From Actinomycetes bacterium (GTDB lineage Bacteria; Actinomycetota; Actinomycetes; S36-B12), in the NCBI GenBank assembly GCA_024641635.1, contig JAHECS010000027.1, forward strand, positions 1 through 43,017: a DNA stretch of 43,017 nucleotides. The letters run 5' to 3'. Under the pieces are notes generated by a model. It worked only from the letters and a program-made list of their open reading frames with translations. It did no database searches and had not been told where the DNA came from. The position numbers and the translations under genes were made by a program. Numbering within the stretch: position 1 is the first letter of the stretch; each line of letters starts with the position of its first letter. Shown here piece after piece: positions 26,704 through 34,760 of the stretch.

Positions 26704-28088
26704 TCACCCTCGCTGACCTGCGGGCGGTCTCGCTGTTCGACCGGATCCCCGACGACGCGCTGTCGACGCTGATCGCGGACAGCGAGGAGGTGACGTTCGG
26801 CAACGGTGATCGGTTATGGCCGGAAGGGGCTCCGGCGGAGTTCTGGTGGGTCCTGATCGACGGCTCGATCGACCTCGTACGGCGCGTCGGCCGCGAGGAC
26901 TCGGTGGTCGGGCGCTTCGATGTGCCCGGCCGCTGGGCGGGTGGCTTCCAGGCGTGGGACGACGACGGCACGTACCTCGCTACTGGCGTCGGTCGTACGG
27001 AGGGTCGTGTCCTTCGGGCCCCGGCGCCGGCCCTCCGAGCCCTCCTGGCCGAGATCCCGCTGGCCGGGCACCTCGTCGACGGGCTCTTCCACACTGCCCG
27101 TGCCATCGAGGCCGGGGCAAGGGAGCGGCAGTCGCTCGTGGCCCTGGGCACGCTGGCCGCCGGGCTTGCCCATGAGTTGAACAACCCTGCGGCTGCGGCG
27201 GTGCGCGCCGTCGACTCGCTCGCGCAGGCGAGCGGGAGCCTCCTGCAGTCCCTCTCGGTGCTCGCCAACCTCGGCATCTCGGCCGAGCAGTTCGCCGCCC
27301 TCGACGCCCTCCGCGGCGAGTTCGACCCGCTCGCTCAGCGCATGGACGGGCTGGCGGCGGCGGATCGGGAGGACGCCGTCACGGACTGGCTCGACGATCA
27401 CGGGGTAGAACGGGCGTGGGTCATCGCGCCGGCGCTTGCCGCCGCCGGCGCTGACCCCGCCTGGTGCGATCGCGCGGATCAGATCCTCGGTCCGGCCGCA
27501 CTGGAGTCTGGATTGAACTGGGTTGCCAGCGCCGTGCAGATGACGGTCCTGCTGTCGGAGGTCAAGGAGTCGACCCAGAGGATCTCGAACCTCGTCGGGG
27601 CGGTGAAGTCGTACTCGCAGCTCGATCGCGCGTCGATGCAGATGATCGACGTCACGGAGGGCATCGACAGCACTCTGGTCATGCTCGACAGCCGCATCAA
27701 GGGCGGCATCGAGGTCCAGCGCGACTACGCGCCCGACCTTCCCCTCATCCAAGCGGTCGCGGGCGAGCTCAACCAGGTATGGACGAACCTCATCGACAAC
27801 GCGATCGATGCGATGGACGGTCAGGGGCGCCTACTGGTGGCAACGCGAGAAGACGGGGACGCCGTGATCGTCGAGGTCACCGACTCGGGTGCCGGCATGC
27901 CGGCCGAGGTGCAGGCGAACGCGTTCAAGCCCTTCTTCACGACCAAGGACGTCGGCACGGGGACCGGTCTCGGCCTTGACATCAGTCGTCGCATCGTCAC
28001 CGATCGGCACGGCGGCGACATCTCGATCGACTCGATCCCGGGACGCACGACCCTGCGCGTCCGGCTGCCCATGCGGCCCACGAGCTGA
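26700..28088 (+). CDS. Sensor histidine kinase with cyclic-nucleotide-binding-like N-terminal domain
   Basis: 462 residues. The start is GTG overlapping the flavoprotein's stop (GTGA), so the two are co-translated. Residues 1-125 resemble a cNMP-binding/CRP-type jelly roll (LFDRIPDDALSTLIADSEEVTFGNGDRLWPEG, FWWVLIDGSIDLVRR); the phosphate-binding cassette with its Arg is not clear, so the ligand is uncertain. HisKA follows with His158 in LAAGLAHELNNPAAAA, then the same type of helical insertion as in the first kinase (DAVTDWLDDHGVERAW), then the ATPase domain (NLIDNAIDAM, DSGAGMPAEV, GTGTGLGLDISRRIV). It is soluble. Two kinases with near-identical HisKA motifs flanking one receiver suggests that both signal to the same receiver. 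Confidence 0.94.
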   Translation: MITLADLRAVSLFDRIPDDALSTLIADSEEVTFGNGDRLWPEGAPAEFWWVLIDGSIDLVRRVGREDSVVGRFDVPGRWAGGFQAWDDDGTYLATGVGRTEGRVLRAPAPALRALLAEIPLAGHLVDGLFHTARAIEAGARERQSLVALGTLAAGLAHELNNPAAAAVRAVDSLAQASGSLLQSLSVLANLGISAEQFAALDALRGEFDPLAQRMDGLAAADREDAVTDWLDDHGVERAWVIAPALAAAGADPAWCDRADQILGPAALESGLNWVASAVQMTVLLSEVKESTQRISNLVGAVKSYSQLDRASMQMIDVTEGIDSTLVMLDSRIKGGIEVQRDYAPDLPLIQAVAGELNQVWTNLIDNAIDAMDGQGRLLVATREDGDAVIVEVTDSGAGMPAEVQANAFKPFFTTKDVGTGTGLGLDISRRIVTDRHGGDISIDSIPGRTTLRVRLPMRPTS

Positions 28089-28103
28089 GGAGCCGGTACC
28101 CGC

Positions 28104-29381
28104 GTGACGAGCATTGCCGATCGGTACGAAGCCGTTCGCCGGATGACCGAGTCCTTGGCGGAACCGCTCAGCCCCGAGGACCAGACCGTCCAGTCGATGC
28201 CTGACGTGAGCCCGACCAAGTGGCACCGCGCCCACGTGACCTGGTTCTTCGAGGCGTTCATCCTCGCGCAGCATGAAGCGGGCTTCCGGGTCCACGACGA
28301 GACGTACTGGCTGCTGTTCAACAGCTACTACGAGGCGATGGGGCCTCGCTATCCGAGGCCCGATCGCGGCCTGGTGACGCGTCCGGGCGCGGCCGAGGTG
28401 GGGGCATACCGGGCAGCGGTCGACGAGCGGATGGAGCGCCTGCTGCGTTCCCCTGACCTCGATCGTCGCGCGGACGTGACCTCCCTCGTCGAGCTCGGGC
28501 TCAACCATGAGCAGCAGCACCAGGAGCTTCTGCTCATGGACATCGCGCACGTGCTGTCCCGCAACCCGCAGCGGCCTTCGGCGTATCCCGAGACCGAGCA
28601 CGGTGGGACCTACGGCGGAGTCCGACAGGACTGGCTCGACGTGGACGGCGGCATCGTCGAGATCGGAGCGGACGGGGCGGACTTCGCCTTCGACAACGAG
28701 ATGCCGACGCACGACGTTCTGCTCCGGCCGTTCCGCATCGCTCGCCGCCTCGTGACGAACGCCGAGTGGCTGGACTTCATGGAGGACGGCGGCTACGACC
28801 GTGCCGAGCTGTGGCTGTCGGACGGGTGGGCACGAGTTCGTGCGGAAGGCTGGCGGGCACCCCTGTACTGGATCGACGACGACGGCGGCGGCTGGCAGGA
28901 GCACACGCTCAACGGCACCCGGCCCGTACGGCTCGAGGACCCGGTCGTGCACGTCAGCCACTACGAGGCAGATGCCTTCGCATCGTGGGCCGGAGCCCGC
29001 CTGCCGACGGAGTTCGAATGGGAGACGGCGGCCAGACTGCACGGGAGGGCACCCGATGCCGACCCGCGGCGCATCACGAGCCACCACCCGCTCCCTGCGC
29101 GGGAGCGCCCCGACGAAACCATGCTGCAGGCGTACGACACGTGCTGGCAGTGGACGTCCTCGGCCTACCTGCCGTACCCGGGCTTCCGCGTGGCCGACGG
29201 GGCCGTGGGTGAGTACAACGGCAAGTTCATGTCCGGTCAGATGGTGCTGCGCGGAGGCGCCTGCGTTACTCCGATGGGCCACGCCCGCGCGACGTACCGC
29301 AACTTCTTCCCCCCGCACAGCAGGTGGATGTTCGGCGGCGTTCGACTCGCCCAGGATGCAGGAGACGCTGCTCGTGGCTGA
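28104..29381 (+). CDS. egtB: Ergothioneine biosynthesis sulfoxide synthase EgtB
   Basis: 425 residues. The N-terminal DinB-like helical domain supplies the three-His iron site: H44 in KWHRAHVTWFFE and H135/H139 in LNHEQQHQELLLMD. The C-terminal FGE/sulfatase-modifying-type domain has DFAFDNEMPTHDVLLRPF, FASWAGARLPTEFEWE, WQWTSSAYLPYPGF and LRGGACVTP, the family's diagnostic end. EgtB uses iron and O2 to couple gamma-glutamylcysteine (or Cys) to trimethylhistidine (hercynine). The start is GTG at 28104 with GAGGAG about 11 bases upstream, and the stop overlaps EgtD's start. EgtA, EgtC and EgtE are not in the window. Confidence 0.97.
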   Translation: MTSIADRYEAVRRMTESLAEPLSPEDQTVQSMPDVSPTKWHRAHVTWFFEAFILAQHEAGFRVHDETYWLLFNSYYEAMGPRYPRPDRGLVTRPGAAEVGAYRAAVDERMERLLRSPDLDRRADVTSLVELGLNHEQQHQELLLMDIAHVLSRNPQRPSAYPETEHGGTYGGVRQDWLDVDGGIVEIGADGADFAFDNEMPTHDVLLRPFRIARRLVTNAEWLDFMEDGGYDRAELWLSDGWARVRAEGWRAPLYWIDDDGGGWQEHTLNGTRPVRLEDPVVHVSHYEADAFASWAGARLPTEFEWETAARLHGRAPDADPRRITSHHPLPARERPDETMLQAYDTCWQWTSSAYLPYPGFRVADGAVGEYNGKFMSGQMVLRGGACVTPMGHARATYRNFFPPHSRWMFGGVRLAQDAGDAARG

Positions 29382-30303
29382 TCCACAGCTGATCGACGAC
29401 GTCCGCGCCGGACTAGGCGGCCAGCCGAAGTCGCTCGCGCCGCGCTGGCTGTACGACGACGCTGGCACCGCCCTCTTCGACGAGATCACGCGGCTGCCCG
29501 AGTACTACCCGACCGAGGCCGAGCGCGCCCTGCTGGCCGGAAGCGCCGCTGACGTGGCCGAGGTGTCGGGTGCCCGAGCCATCGTCGAGCTGGGCTCGGG
29601 TACCGCGGACAAGACGATGACCTTGCTCGCCGCCTTCGACGCCGCAGGGCTGCTCACGTCGTACATGCCCCTGGACGTGAGCACCGAGGCGCTCGATCGG
29701 GCCGCGGAGCGCGCACTCGAGCGCTTCCCCCGGCTGGCCGTCGCGCCGCACCTGGCCGACTTCTCCGGGTACCTGCCGGCGGCGGTCGATCCGCAGCCGC
29801 GCCTCGTGGCCTTCCTCGGTAGCACCATCGGCAACTTCCTTCCGGCCGAGCGTCGGGCGTTCCTCGAGCACGTGTCGGCCAGCCTGCGGCCGGGCGACTC
29901 CCTGCTCCTGGGCACCGACCTCGTCAAGCCGGTCGACCGGCTCGTGCGCGCGTACGACGATCCGGGCGGCGTGACCGAGCGCTTCATTCTCAACGTTCTC
30001 ACCATGCTGAACCGTGAGCTCGGCGCCGACTTCCAGGTCGACGACTTCGCCTACGTGCCGCTGTGGGACGCCCGCAATCGACGCATGGACCTGCGCCTGC
30101 GGGCCAGGCGGAGTCACCAGGTGCGCATCCCCGGCGCGGCTCTCGCCGTGGCCTTCTTCGAGGGCGAGGAGATCCGGGTGGAGGTCTCCACCAAGTTCCA
30201 CCTTGACGAGGTCGGTGCGGAGCTGAAGGCCGTCGGGCTGGAGCCGGTTCGGGTGTACTCCGACGACGACTTCGCCCTCACCCTGGCGCTGCGGACGCCC
30301 TAG
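29374..30303 (+). CDS. egtD: L-histidine N(alpha)-methyltransferase EgtD
   Basis: 309 residues. It matches EgtD throughout: LAPRWLYDDAGTALFDEITRLPEYYPTEAE, the SAM-binding loop VELGSGTADKTMTLL, FLGSTIGNFLPAERRAFL and LLGTDLVKPVDRLVRAYDD, ending with a strand VRVYSDDDFALTLALR. The enzyme trimethylates histidine to hercynine, the substrate of EgtB. I choose the GTG at 29374, with AGGAG 9 bases upstream and an 8-base overlap with egtB; an in-frame ATG at 29356 would lie upstream of that ribosome site. It is the last gene before a new promoter at 30361. Confidence 0.97.
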   Translation: MADPQLIDDVRAGLGGQPKSLAPRWLYDDAGTALFDEITRLPEYYPTEAERALLAGSAADVAEVSGARAIVELGSGTADKTMTLLAAFDAAGLLTSYMPLDVSTEALDRAAERALERFPRLAVAPHLADFSGYLPAAVDPQPRLVAFLGSTIGNFLPAERRAFLEHVSASLRPGDSLLLGTDLVKPVDRLVRAYDDPGGVTERFILNVLTMLNRELGADFQVDDFAYVPLWDARNRRMDLRLRARRSHQVRIPGAALAVAFFEGEEIRVEVSTKFHLDEVGAELKAVGLEPVRVYSDDDFALTLALRTP

Positions 30304-30360
30304 GCGCTCGGCGGAATCCGCTGGAGGGTGAGGGTCTCGCCAGATGTCTCCCCCTGGGCG

Positions 30361-30366
30361 TAGGTT
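30361..30366 (+). promoter_or_regulatory. -10 box (TAGGTT) abutting the BNR propeller gene
   Basis: TAGGTT, six bases, then ATG at 30373: the predicted transcript start is the start codon. No good Shine-Dalgarno precedes the ATG, which supports a leaderless transcript. No -35 match was found at 17-18 bases. Confidence 0.48.
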
Positions 30367-30372
30367 CTGCGC

Positions 30373-31437
30373 ATGCGCATCGCGATCGGTACTCGCAAGG
30401 GACTCTGGACGGCACGCGGGGACGATGACGGCTGGGAGGTCAGCCAGCCACTGCATGACATGGCCGAGTTCGCGTCGGTCGCCTGGATGCCCCGAGCCGA
30501 CGGCGAGACGCCGCGCCTCATCGTGGGCGCGCGGAGCTGGTTCTGGGGCCCCTCGGTCATGGTGAGCGACGACGACGGGCTCACGTGGTCCGAGCCTGAG
30601 TCCGGGGCCGTGCGGTTCCCGCCGGAGGCGGACGCGGCGCTCGAGCGGGTCTGGACCATCCAGCCCGACCCCCGAGAGGCCGACGTCGTCTGGGCGGGGT
30701 GCGAGCCGCACTCACTGTGGCGGTCGGCGGACGGCGGCAGCACGTTCGCGCTGAACGCAGCGCTGTGGGCGCACCCCCATCGTGCCGACTGGAGGCCCGG
30801 GGCGGGCGGTGCCGCGATCCATACGATCGTGCCGCGCGCGGACGGGTCGATGATCGTGGCGATGAGCACCGGCGGCGTGTACCGCTCGGACGACAGCGAC
30901 AGCGGCTGGGTGCCCGCCAACAAGGGGATCAGGGCTGAGTTCCAGCCGGACGAGTACCCCGAGTACGGCCAGTGCGTGCACCGCATCGCCGTCGACGCAG
31001 CCGACCCCGATCGCGTGTACGCGCAGAACCATGGTGGCGTGTACCGGTCGGATGACTCGGGCACCTCCTGGTCGCCGATCATGGCCGGTCTGCCGGCAGA
31101 TTTCGGCTTCGTCGTCCTGGCCCACCCGACGCGGGGTGAGACCGCGTGGGTCATCCCCATCGCGCCGGAGACGATGTTCCCGCCGGAGGGTCGCCTGCGG
31201 CTGTGGCGCACCGACGACGCCGGCGCGACCTGGTCGGAGACGGGGCGGGGACTGCCTGACGGTCACTACGCCTCCGTCCTGCGCGACGCAGCCCACGTGG
31301 TCGACGTGGACGGAACAGCCGTCCTCGCCTTCGGCACTCGCAACGGCTCCGTGTACGCGAGCCTGGACGAAGGCGAGAGCTTCACCGAAGTCGCAACGCG
31401 ACTGCCCGACGTGCTGTCCGTGCGGGTGAGTCCCTGA
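30373..31437 (+). CDS. BNR/Asp-box beta-propeller protein (sialidase-like fold), function unknown
   Basis: 354 residues. At least six Asp-box-like turns mark propeller blades: VSDDDGLTW, RSADGGSTF, RSDDSDSGW, RSDDSGTSW, RTDDAGATW and ASLDEGESF. The family is usually annotated as exo-alpha-sialidase or glycosyl hydrolase, but the Arg triad and Asp/Tyr/Glu set of true sialidases is not apparent, and there is no signal peptide, so the protein is cytosolic and more likely a binding scaffold. WFWGPSVMV, WVIPIAPETMFPPEGRL and GRLRLWRT look like conserved surface loops. The MoaD-like gene begins one base after its stop, and I recall this pair as commonly linked in actinobacteria, which suggests that the propeller recognises or uses the small protein. 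Confidence 0.85.
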   Translation: MRIAIGTRKGLWTARGDDDGWEVSQPLHDMAEFASVAWMPRADGETPRLIVGARSWFWGPSVMVSDDDGLTWSEPESGAVRFPPEADAALERVWTIQPDPREADVVWAGCEPHSLWRSADGGSTFALNAALWAHPHRADWRPGAGGAAIHTIVPRADGSMIVAMSTGGVYRSDDSDSGWVPANKGIRAEFQPDEYPEYGQCVHRIAVDAADPDRVYAQNHGGVYRSDDSGTSWSPIMAGLPADFGFVVLAHPTRGETAWVIPIAPETMFPPEGRLRLWRTDDAGATWSETGRGLPDGHYASVLRDAAHVVDVDGTAVLAFGTRNGSVYASLDEGESFTEVATRLPDVLSVRVSP

Positions 31438-31438
31438 C

Positions 31439-31738
31439 ATGACGGGTCCGTACGACCCGATCGTGGTGCGGTGGCCACAGGCGCTCGCCGACCATGCCGG
31501 CGGTGCGCGAACCCTGACCGTGGACGCCACCGCTGACGGTCGGCTTCGCGATGTGGTCGACCAGCTGACGGCCCGGGTGCCCGCAGTGGCGCGGAGGGTG
31601 GTCGACGAGACGGGCTCGATCCGGCGATTCGTCAATGTGTATGTCGGCGAGGAGGAGTGCCGACGGCTCCATGGACTCGAGACCCCGGTCCCGGCCGGCT
31701 CCGTGGTGTACATCGTCGGATCCGTCGCGGGGGGATAG
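31439..31738 (+). CDS. MoaD/ThiS-like beta-grasp protein ending in Gly-Gly
   Basis: 99 residues. A ubiquitin-like beta-grasp order can be followed: strand (IVVRWPQAL), strand (RTLTVDATADG), helix (LRDVVDQLTARVPAVARRV), strand (RRFVNVYVGEEECRRL) and final strand (GSVVYIVGSVAGG). The C-terminus is exposed Gly-Gly as in sulfur carriers MoaD, ThiS and CysO, which are adenylated and thiocarboxylated there. No E1-like MoeB/ThiF partner is nearby. It starts one base after the propeller's stop, so it is co-transcribed. Sulfur carrier or protein modifier are both possible; the link to ergothioneine genes upstream is positional only. Confidence 0.83.
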   Translation: MTGPYDPIVVRWPQALADHAGGARTLTVDATADGRLRDVVDQLTARVPAVARRVVDETGSIRRFVNVYVGEEECRRLHGLETPVPAGSVVYIVGSVAGG

Positions 31739-31788
31739 CCGCACCTGCCGCGATGGGTCGACGCTGGCCGTGCGGTGGACAGGTGGTC

Positions 31789-31794
31789 TAGCGT
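31789..31794 (+). promoter_or_regulatory. -10 box (TAGCGT) abutting the glutamate decarboxylase gene
   Basis: TAGCGT, six bases, then the ATG at 31801, the same leaderless spacing as at 30361, 38331 and 39276. GAGG also lies in the six-base gap but is too close to serve as a normal ribosome site. Confidence 0.45.
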
Positions 31795-31800
31795 CGAGGC

Positions 31801-33192
31801 ATGGCCCTGCACTCGAGCGACAACCTGACCCTCGGCATGGCGATCTCGCCCATCTACGCGCGCCCCCGCGTGGAGCACGGCATCCCCAAGCGCCATATCC
31901 CGGACGAGGGAATGGACCCGCATGTGGCCTATCAGCTGATCCACGACGAGCTCATGCTCGACGGCAATGCGCGGCAGAATCTGGCGACCTTCGTCACGAC
32001 CTGGATGGAACGCGAGGCCGACGTCCTCTTCGCCGAGACCGTGTCGAAGAACATGATCGACAAGGACGAGTACCCGCAGACGGCGGCCATCGAGGGTCGC
32101 TGCGTCAGCATGCTCTCGGAGCTGTGGGGTTCCCCCGATCACGAGGCGGCGACGGGGACGTCCACCACCGGATCCAGTGAGGCGGTCATGCTGGGCGGGC
32201 TCGCCCTCAAGTGGCGGTGGCGGCAGCGGCGGGAGGCTGCCGGGCTCGCCACGGACAAGCCCAACCTCGTCATGGGGATCAATGTCCAGGTCGTGTGGGA
32301 GAAGTTCTGCCGCTACTGGGACGTGGAGCCGCGGTATGCCCCGATCGAGGAGGGGCGGCTCCAGCTGAATGCCGACGAGGCGCTCAAGCTGTGCGACGAG
32401 AACACCATCGGCGTCGTCGCCATCCTGGGGTCGACGTATGACGGCTCGTACGAGCCGGTGAAAGAGATCGCCGACGCCTTGGACCTGCTGGCCGCGCAGG
32501 GGGGTCCCGACATCCCCGTGCACGTGGACGCCGCGTCAGGAGGGTTCGTCGCGCCGTTCCTCGATCCGGATCTGGAGTGGGACTTCCGCGTCCCGCGGGT
32601 GCGCTCGATCAACGCGTCGGGCCACAAGTTCGGCTTGGTCTATCCGGGTGTCGGGTGGGTGATCTGGCGTACGCCCGAGGACCTGCCCGAGGACCTCGTC
32701 TTCCACGTCAACTACCTCGGTGGCGACATGCCGACGTTCGCCCTCAACTTCTCCCGCCCGGGCTCCCAGGTGGTCGCGCAGTACTACAACCTCATCCGCC
32801 TCGGACGCGAGGGCTACCGCGAGATCCAGCAGGCCTGTCGCGACACCGCGACCTACCTGTCGTCCAGGATCGCCGAGATGGGTCCCTATGAGCTGCTCTC
32901 CGACGGATCGCAGCTGCCGGTCTTCTTCTTCCGGCTCAAGCCCGACGCCACGAACTACACCGTCTACGACGTCTCCGCCAAGATGCGGGAGCGCGGCTGG
33001 CAGGTGCCGGCGTACTCGCTGCCGGCGAACCTCGAAGACGTCTCCGGGCTGCGGGTCGTGGTCCGCAACGGCTTCGGTCACGACCTCGCCGACCTCTTCC
33101 TCGACGACTTGGCGCGTGCCACGGAGTTCTTCGAGGGCCTGACGGACCCACTGCCGCAGGATCCGAGCCACACCGAGTCCTTCCGGCACTGA
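31801..33192 (+). CDS. gadB: Glutamate decarboxylase
   Basis: 463 residues, the same length class as E. coli GadB (466). The PLP-binding lysine is K276 in SINASGHKFGLVYPGVGWV, the same number as in GadB. HVDAASGGFVAPF, TSTTGSSEAVMLGGLALKWRW and FALNFSRPGSQVVAQYYN are also hallmark blocks. It converts glutamate to GABA and CO2, consuming one cytosolic proton. No glutamate/GABA antiporter (GadC) or GABA aminotransferase is adjacent; the next gene is an aldehyde dehydrogenase, which would suit semialdehyde oxidation in principle but looks like another subfamily. The ATPase operon upstream is the other proton-handling system in the window. Confidence 0.97.
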   Translation: MALHSSDNLTLGMAISPIYARPRVEHGIPKRHIPDEGMDPHVAYQLIHDELMLDGNARQNLATFVTTWMEREADVLFAETVSKNMIDKDEYPQTAAIEGRCVSMLSELWGSPDHEAATGTSTTGSSEAVMLGGLALKWRWRQRREAAGLATDKPNLVMGINVQVVWEKFCRYWDVEPRYAPIEEGRLQLNADEALKLCDENTIGVVAILGSTYDGSYEPVKEIADALDLLAAQGGPDIPVHVDAASGGFVAPFLDPDLEWDFRVPRVRSINASGHKFGLVYPGVGWVIWRTPEDLPEDLVFHVNYLGGDMPTFALNFSRPGSQVVAQYYNLIRLGREGYREIQQACRDTATYLSSRIAEMGPYELLSDGSQLPVFFFRLKPDATNYTVYDVSAKMRERGWQVPAYSLPANLEDVSGLRVVVRNGFGHDLADLFLDDLARATEFFEGLTDPLPQDPSHTESFRH

Positions 33193-33259
33193 CCCGGAGT
33201 TCCGCCGATTCTGCGACGAGGGGACGTGCGCCCGGCCATGCTGTGATTGCATGACGTTG

Positions 33260-33282
33260 CCGCGCCCGGATCGCCGGCGCGG
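33260..33282 (+). terminator. Hairpin between gadB and the aldehyde dehydrogenase gene
   Basis: CCGCGCC (33260-33266) pairs with GGCGCGG (33276-33282) around a 9-base loop, 68 bases after the gadB stop and just before the GGGAGG ribosome site of the next gene. It may end gadB transcripts or act within the leader of the dehydrogenase gene; sequence alone cannot separate these. Confidence 0.3.
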
Positions 33283-33299
33283 GGAATCGGGAGGTTGCG

Positions 33300-34760
33300 A
33301 TGTCGCTGCTCGGTGGGTCACAGTGGCAGGGCCAGGTCTGCTCAGGGGGATGGCGCGCAGGTGGCGGCGGCACGAGGCCGGTCATCTCGCCGTCCACCGG
33401 CGAGGAGATCGCAACCGTCGGCATGGCCAGCCCTAGCGATATCGCCGAGGCGGCCGCCCTTGCGAGCGTCGCTCAGCGCGAGTGGGCCGCGCAGCCCTAC
33501 ACCGACCGGGCGGCGGTCATGCGTCGCGTGGGAGACCTCTGGCATGCCCACGCGGAGGAGATCACCGGCTGGCTCATGCGGGAGACCGGTGCCATCGGTC
33601 CGTTCGGCGGCTTCCAGATCATGACGTCGGCGGAGGAGTGCTACGAGGCCGCGGCCCTTGCGTCGGCGCCCTACGGCGAGCTGCTCCGCACGCACGACCC
33701 GCGGCTCAGCATGGCCCGCCGGCGACCGGTCGGCATCGTCGGCGTGATCGCGCCGTTCAACGTCCCGACCATCCTGTCGATCCGGGCGGTCGCGCCCGCG
33801 CTCGCCCTGGGCAACGCCGTGATCCTCAAGCCGGACCCGCGGACGTCGGTGAGCGGTGGCGCCGTGATCGCCGAGCTGTTCGCGGAAGCCGGGCTGCCAT
33901 CGGGGCTGCTGCACGTGCTGCCGGGCGGTGCCGATGTGGGCGAGGCGCTCGTCGCCGATCCTCTCGTCCGCGTCGTCGCATTCACCGGTTCCACGCGGGC
34001 CGGTCGCGCCGTTGCGGAGGTGGCGGCCAAGCACCTCAAGCGCGTCCACCTCGAGCTCGGCGGGAACTCTGCGCTCCTCGTCCTCGACGACGTCGACGTG
34101 GACGCCGCGTCGTCGGTCGGCGCATGGGGATCCTTCGCGCATCAGGGGCAGGTGTGCATGACCACGGGACGGCACCTTGTCATGTCGAGCATCGCCGACG
34201 AGTACGTCGCCGCGCTCGCGGCCCGTGCGGACCACCTGCCCGTCGGGGATCCCACGACGGGTCAGGTCGCCCTCGGCCCGGTCATCGACGCGGGCCAGCG
34301 CGACAAGATCCACGGCCTCGTGACGGACACGGTCGCCGCGGGTGCACGCCTCGCGGCCGGGGGCACGTATGAGGGCCTCTTCTACCGCCCGACCGTGCTC
34401 GACAACGTGCCGACGGCGGCTCCGGCCTACTGCGAGGAGGTGTTCGGTCCGGTCGCGCCGGTGGTGCGGGTGGACTCGATCGAGGACGCGATCCGGCTCG
34501 CCAAGGACACGGAGTACGGGCTGTCCCTCGGCATCCTCACCCGTGATGTCATGCGCGGGATGGAGATAGCGGACCAGATCCCTGCGGGCCTGGTGCACAT
34601 CAACGACCAGACCATCAACGACGAGGCGGTGATCCCCTTCGGCGGCGTGCTGTCGTCCGGAACCGGCTCGCGCCACGGCGGCGTGCAGGCGAACCTCGAC
34701 GCGTTCACGGACACCCAGTGGGTGACGATGCGGGGGACGCTGCCGCAGTACCCCTTCTAG
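33300..34760 (+). CDS. Aldehyde dehydrogenase (benzaldehyde/vanillin dehydrogenase-like)
   Basis: 486 residues with the full NAD(P)-dependent ALDH set: GVIAPFNVP near 148, ILKPDP near 175, FTGSTRAGR, Glu252 in LELGGNSALLV and the catalytic Cys286 in HQGQVCMTTGR, then EEVFGPVAPVVRV. The ending INDQTINDEAVIPFGGVLSSGTGSRHGG is characteristic of the benzaldehyde dehydrogenase (XylC-like/vanillin) branch rather than succinic-semialdehyde dehydrogenase. The physiological aldehyde is unknown. The ATG at 33300 has GGGAGG about 6 bases upstream. Its TAG stop overlaps the stop of the convergent MetE-like gene inside a shared CTAG. Confidence 0.93.
   Translation: MSLLGGSQWQGQVCSGGWRAGGGGTRPVISPSTGEEIATVGMASPSDIAEAAALASVAQREWAAQPYTDRAAVMRRVGDLWHAHAEEITGWLMRETGAIGPFGGFQIMTSAEECYEAAALASAPYGELLRTHDPRLSMARRRPVGIVGVIAPFNVPTILSIRAVAPALALGNAVILKPDPRTSVSGGAVIAELFAEAGLPSGLLHVLPGGADVGEALVADPLVRVVAFTGSTRAGRAVAEVAAKHLKRVHLELGGNSALLVLDDVDVDAASSVGAWGSFAHQGQVCMTTGRHLVMSSIADEYVAALAARADHLPVGDPTTGQVALGPVIDAGQRDKIHGLVTDTVAAGARLAAGGTYEGLFYRPTVLDNVPTAAPAYCEEVFGPVAPVVRVDSIEDAIRLAKDTEYGLSLGILTRDVMRGMEIADQIPAGLVHINDQTINDEAVIPFGGVLSSGTGSRHGGVQANLDAFTDTQWVTMRGTLPQYPF

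Noticed and set aside
30373-31437. True sialidase function for the BNR protein
   Set aside because: Asp boxes are structural only; the catalytic Arg triad and signal peptide expected of a sialidase were not seen.
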